Shown: positions 25,001-26,020 of the stretch, piece by piece
Layout of the letters: the number at the start of each line of letters is the position of its first letter
Numbering within the stretch: position 1 is the first letter of the stretch
NCBI GenBank assembly: GCA_017508505.1
Contig: JAFVYT010000213.1
Location: forward strand, 1 to 26,020
Direction: 5' to 3'
Source of the DNA: Clostridia bacterium
GTDB taxonomy: Bacteria > Bacillota_A > Clostridia > Oscillospirales > SIG627
DNA length: 26,020 bases
Translations under genes and position numbers: made by a program
The notes under the pieces: model-generated
What the model saw: only the letters and a program-made list of their open reading frames with translations
The model's database searches: none
What the model was told of the DNA's origin: nothing

Positions 25001-25663
25001 GTCGGAGACCATTCTCACGTGGCCTCTGCTGTGCACGCCGTCTGCGGGCTGAAGCTGTGCGTAGGACTCGTACATCACCTCTCTGCCGTTTTCAAGGCCG
25101 ATGTTGTGGGCGGTGTAGTCCTTCTCTCTTTTGGGATCCTCTGCCAGAGTCAGACCGCTCTTGATGAAGAGGGGGAGCTCCTTCATATAACGGTAGGGGC
25201 CTACGTTGACGTAGCCCATGAGCTGGGTCATACCGGAGGTATAAGTCATTTTTGCGGAGGAGACGCACCTTGACCAAGCGATGCAAGCGGCGCCGGAGCA
25301 GGCATTACCGATGAGTCTGGGATCGGACTTCAATTCGGAAAGATCCCATACGCCGGTCTCTTCGTCGTAAAGCTCCATCACGCGGTAAATGCTGCCGGAG
25401 CCGAGATTGACGTAGGGAAGGCCTGCGTAAATGGTGTCGGTGGACAGCTTCACGGGGCGCTTTGCGCTTTGGATGGTGTATTCGTAGTCCTCGGAGGGAA
25501 CCCAGGGGAAGGTGAGCTGCATTCTCATTACGGTAAGGCACGCCTGACGCATCTGTTCAGGGGTGCTTTGGGAAACGACTTTCGGTAGCTTTGCCTGAAA
25601 CGCTTCCTTGCTGAAGGGCTTTTCTACCTTGGGGTATTGGGGCTTGTTTTCAAAACCTGCCAT
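22079..25663 (-). CDS. three-repeat protein with NlpC/P60-like Cys-His-Gln units, function unknown
   Basis: A 1194-residue protein made of three diverged copies of a unit of about 360-410 residues. The ATG at 25663 has AAAAGGAG 7 bases upstream. Each unit has a helical entry (for example PGMSTFRLRQICLDYMKLQL), GGLPYV-VGS-LYR, GNACSG, NGEQTMYESYA, G(H)(V/I)RM, DG-SY and a C-terminal beta-rich half with PFTFKEFTGEAK and YPISD-F-TV-D-G. Candidate triads: Cys122/His215/Gln244, Cys534/His616/Gln646, Cys925/His1012/Gln1042. Order and spacing recall papain-like NlpC/P60 amidases, but overall I recognise no named family. No signal peptide or membrane segment is seen. Monocistronic, with its own terminator. 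Catalysis is inferred from the triad only. Confidence 0.85.
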   Translation of the reverse strand: MAGFENKPQYPKVEKPFSKEAFQAKLPKVVSQSTPEQMRQACLTVMRMQLTFPWVPSEDYEYTIQSAKRPVKLSTDTIYAGLPYVNLGSGSIYRVMELYDEETGVWDLSELKSDPRLIGNACSGAACIAWSRCVSSAKMTYTSGMTQLMGYVNVGPYRYMKELPLFIKSGLTLAEDPKREKDYTAHNIGLENGREVMYESYAQLQPADGVHSRGHVRMVSDVHVVRTESGEIDGEESYILYMDQVATPYGTEVKEAEDGTKSYTYHTDLLQADGTPVYVQGGVDIKVNFKTLFEKHYIPFTFKEFTGEAKYQKAIMRTNNLLYKTCRAEDLKKVVMTANYPISDAFITVKDVDGNILYKDVYRYTSHHRYDAVFEEILKIDELKQFENGSNFLAIEFQLYNGIRIKSWKGFTVTLCPDSVATELEPEDLDLPARLKAIPIAKESMTPDELRKICVDFIQLQNSFAFKLKEDLNYWVERQNYMVHLKKEHVHGGIPYVNVGSSSLYRWVEHFDPETGEVDMSQFGRNKRIFGNACSGGVSTSWARCITSAALGWTHQYTQANGVIPVGPYTYSKELESFHNPQKYTARSVCQENGEQTMYESYALVKPGDGLNNPGHIRMFTGESVVFRNPDGTIDGKKSYAICSEQGMVATAPNHVRRQKSGKYYSAEGTVNVKYYFENLYNDGYLPFTFKEFTGEAKVQKAVIRQNPRRTVFNVKELEEVVLSCNYPMSDFFYTVTDPYGRVVLDGVYRTPAFATYKIHLSTVLPLKEMAKLEFFDGNYKVNVDIQLYNGEKKKGAWAFAGTLVSPKHSYATEVPAERNLKKELAAIPVAKPGMSTFRLRQICLDYMKLQLSFPHKLSETVNYTIRSQKLLRPLQAGIVHGGLPYVTVGSGNLYRVAESYDEKTATLDASMDCVNNARLYGNACSGGAGTSWSRVVNSANFAYTPTMTWANGFLPVGPYKYSDQIKTFTKSKANPDPVSDIRKIIADNGEQTMFESYAAMLPADGVTCCGHVRMNSAYPTVVRNEDGTIDGEKSYTLMCDQVCYTTAANHVRTTPAGDHYVAQGGVDVKYTFKELIDSCYVPFTFKELIGEKEVDEGAVTLDTEKAALTAEELKGLTLSASFPISDVFVTVTGATGKTVFSKIYRAENFYVKSMALSQILPCDDMASYKGTLKIECQLYNGDKLLAFEGAFNA
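22082..23164 (-). repeat. protein-level repeat unit 3 of the triplicated gene
   Basis: Residues 834-1194, from GMSTFRLRQICLD. It contains LPYVTVGSGNLYR, GNACSGGAGTSWSR, CCGHVRM and MCDQ, then PFTFKELIGEK and SFPISDVFVTV. It ends with the gene. Confidence 0.85.
23165..24334 (-). repeat. protein-level repeat unit 2 of the triplicated gene
   Basis: Residues 444-833, from SMTPDELRKICVD. It contains IPYVNVGSSSLYR, GNACSGGVSTSWAR, NPGHIRM and CSEQ, then PFTFKEFTGEAK and NYPMSDFFYTV. Confidence 0.85.
24335..25567 (-). repeat. protein-level repeat unit 1 of the triplicated gene
   Basis: Residues 33-443, from STPEQMRQACLTV. It contains LPYVNLGSGSIYR, GNACSGAACIAWSR, SRGHVRM and YMDQ, then the beta half with PFTFKEFTGEAK and NYPISDAFITV. 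It is the longest unit, with an added insertion around SYTYHTDLLQADGT. Confidence 0.85.
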
Positions 25664-25768
25664 ACTGATCTCCTTTTCTATCGGCGCAGGGCTTTTCGCC
25701 TGCATCCGTAATGCGAGAGGATTTGCCTCCTCTGTCAAGTTTCATTCTGCCACAACCGCTCCCGATTG

Positions 25769-25800
25769 TAAATGGACAAAATAATGATAGATGGACAAAA
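25769..25800. repeat. direct repeat upstream of the triplicated gene
   Basis: TAAATGGACAAAA (25769-25781) and TAGATGGACAAAA (25788-25800) agree at 12 of 13 bases and are 19 bp apart, about 110-140 bp upstream of the gene start. A tandem-site activator or repressor could bind there. On the minus strand a TTGACA (25738-25733) follows but lacks a convincing -10, so I do not call the promoter. Confidence 0.5.
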
Positions 25801-25853
25801 GCCACTTCGACGTTTCCGATTTTGACCTGGCCCGTTTCCTTGGAGAACAAAAG

Positions 25854-25897
25854 AAAGGGGCTGTAAAAAAAACTCAAGTTTTTTTTACAGCTCCTTT
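25854..25897. terminator. long A/T-flanked hairpin in the right intergenic region
   Basis: Arms of 21 bp (25854-25874 and 25877-25897) match with one G-T wobble, including an A8/T8 pairing around a 2-base centre. It looks like a strong bidirectional terminator or structured RNA end of a gene to the right. Apart from this, the direct repeat and the next hairpin, I see no gene in 25664-26020. Confidence 0.6.
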
Positions 25898-25939
25898 TAA
25901 GGGGATAGGAAAAAAAGATGCAGAACGGACAAACTGAGC

Positions 25940-25965
25940 AAAAAGCAAGGTTTACCTTGCTTTTT
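25940..25965. terminator. second perfect hairpin near the right edge
   Basis: AAAAAGCAAGGT and its exact complement around TT, with flanking A and T runs, as in a bidirectional terminator. Another small dyad, CGTAC-AAAG-GTACG, follows at 25979-25992. Stacked palindromes like these are also typical of dispersed intergenic repeats. Confidence 0.6.
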
Positions 25966-26020
25966 GGTTACCCGAAGGCGTACAAAGGTACGTCGAGTGG
26001 CGAAGTTTGTTCGTAGCAAA

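Noticed and set aside
21737..25273. Long plus-strand open frames (21737-23365 and 23384-25273) opposite the triplicated gene
   Set aside because: The Gly/Val-rich translations are mirror products of the minus-strand codons. They lack RBSs and repeat only because the sense strand does.
25700..25738. TTGACA at 25738-25733 as the promoter of the triplicated gene
   Set aside because: No acceptable -10 lies 16-18 bp downstream, and the spacer holds an inverted repeat. It remains unproven.
1..26020. CRISPR arrays, tRNA or rRNA genes, insertion sequences and integrase sites
   Set aside because: None seen on reading both strands. Repeats present are terminator hairpins, operator dyads and the protein-level triplication.

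Overview
The window reads as an accessory carbohydrate-catabolism region from a bacterium, most likely an anaerobic, fairly GC-rich Clostridia-type Firmicute. The evidence is strong AGGAGG-type ribosome binding sites, sigma-A promoters with 17-bp spacers, Etf-linked flavin oxidation, RpiR regulation, and tightly packed operons ended by perfect-stem terminators. It is almost fully coding: 20 complete protein genes and one partial. I found no tRNA, rRNA, CRISPR array or insertion sequence.

Left block (1-6263, minus strand). A DMT-type permease runs off the left edge behind a GH39-like glycosidase with its own promoter. To its right is an operon transcribed leftwards: SDR dehydrogenase, galactonate-dehydratase-like enolase-superfamily enzyme (DgoD), KDPG-type aldolase (Eda) and a GH42-like beta-galactosidase. 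Together these suggest sugar release, oxidation to an aldonate, dehydration and aldol cleavage.

Divergent operon (6571-13935, plus strand). A FAD-linked 2-hydroxyacid-dehydrogenase-like flavoprotein, a two-cluster ferredoxin-like protein, EtfB, EtfA, IolB, an FGGY sugar kinase and an RpiR repressor form one transcript with several 4-bp overlaps. The 307-bp divergent gap carries two good promoters. Each has a TGTAA-N5-TTACA palindrome, the architecture known for the RpiR-family regulator HexR, so the RpiR protein at the operon end probably controls both directions.

Middle and right. A LysR regulator diverges from a sodium:solute symporter (13972-16583). A leftward operon follows (21891-16635): HAD phosphatase, neutral-ceramidase-like hydrolase, SGNH hydrolase, zinc sugar(-phosphate) dehydrogenase and PfkB-type kinase. 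The last gene (25663-22079, minus) encodes a 1194-residue protein made of three diverged copies of an unrecognised unit. Each copy keeps a Cys, a His and a Gln in NlpC/P60-like order. The right end is non-coding and rich in perfect hairpins.

Two points stand out. First, the two dehydrogenase genes (SDR and zinc dehydrogenase) each carry one in-frame TAG in an otherwise intact gene with intact RBS and start, while none of the 20 complete genes uses TAG as its stop. Amber recoding is possible, and paired nonsense mutations are the plain alternative. Second, the flavoprotein/Fe-S/Etf operon looks like an unusual electron-transferring oxidoreductase for a sugar acid, with degenerate CCG domains and an HHG active-site variant.
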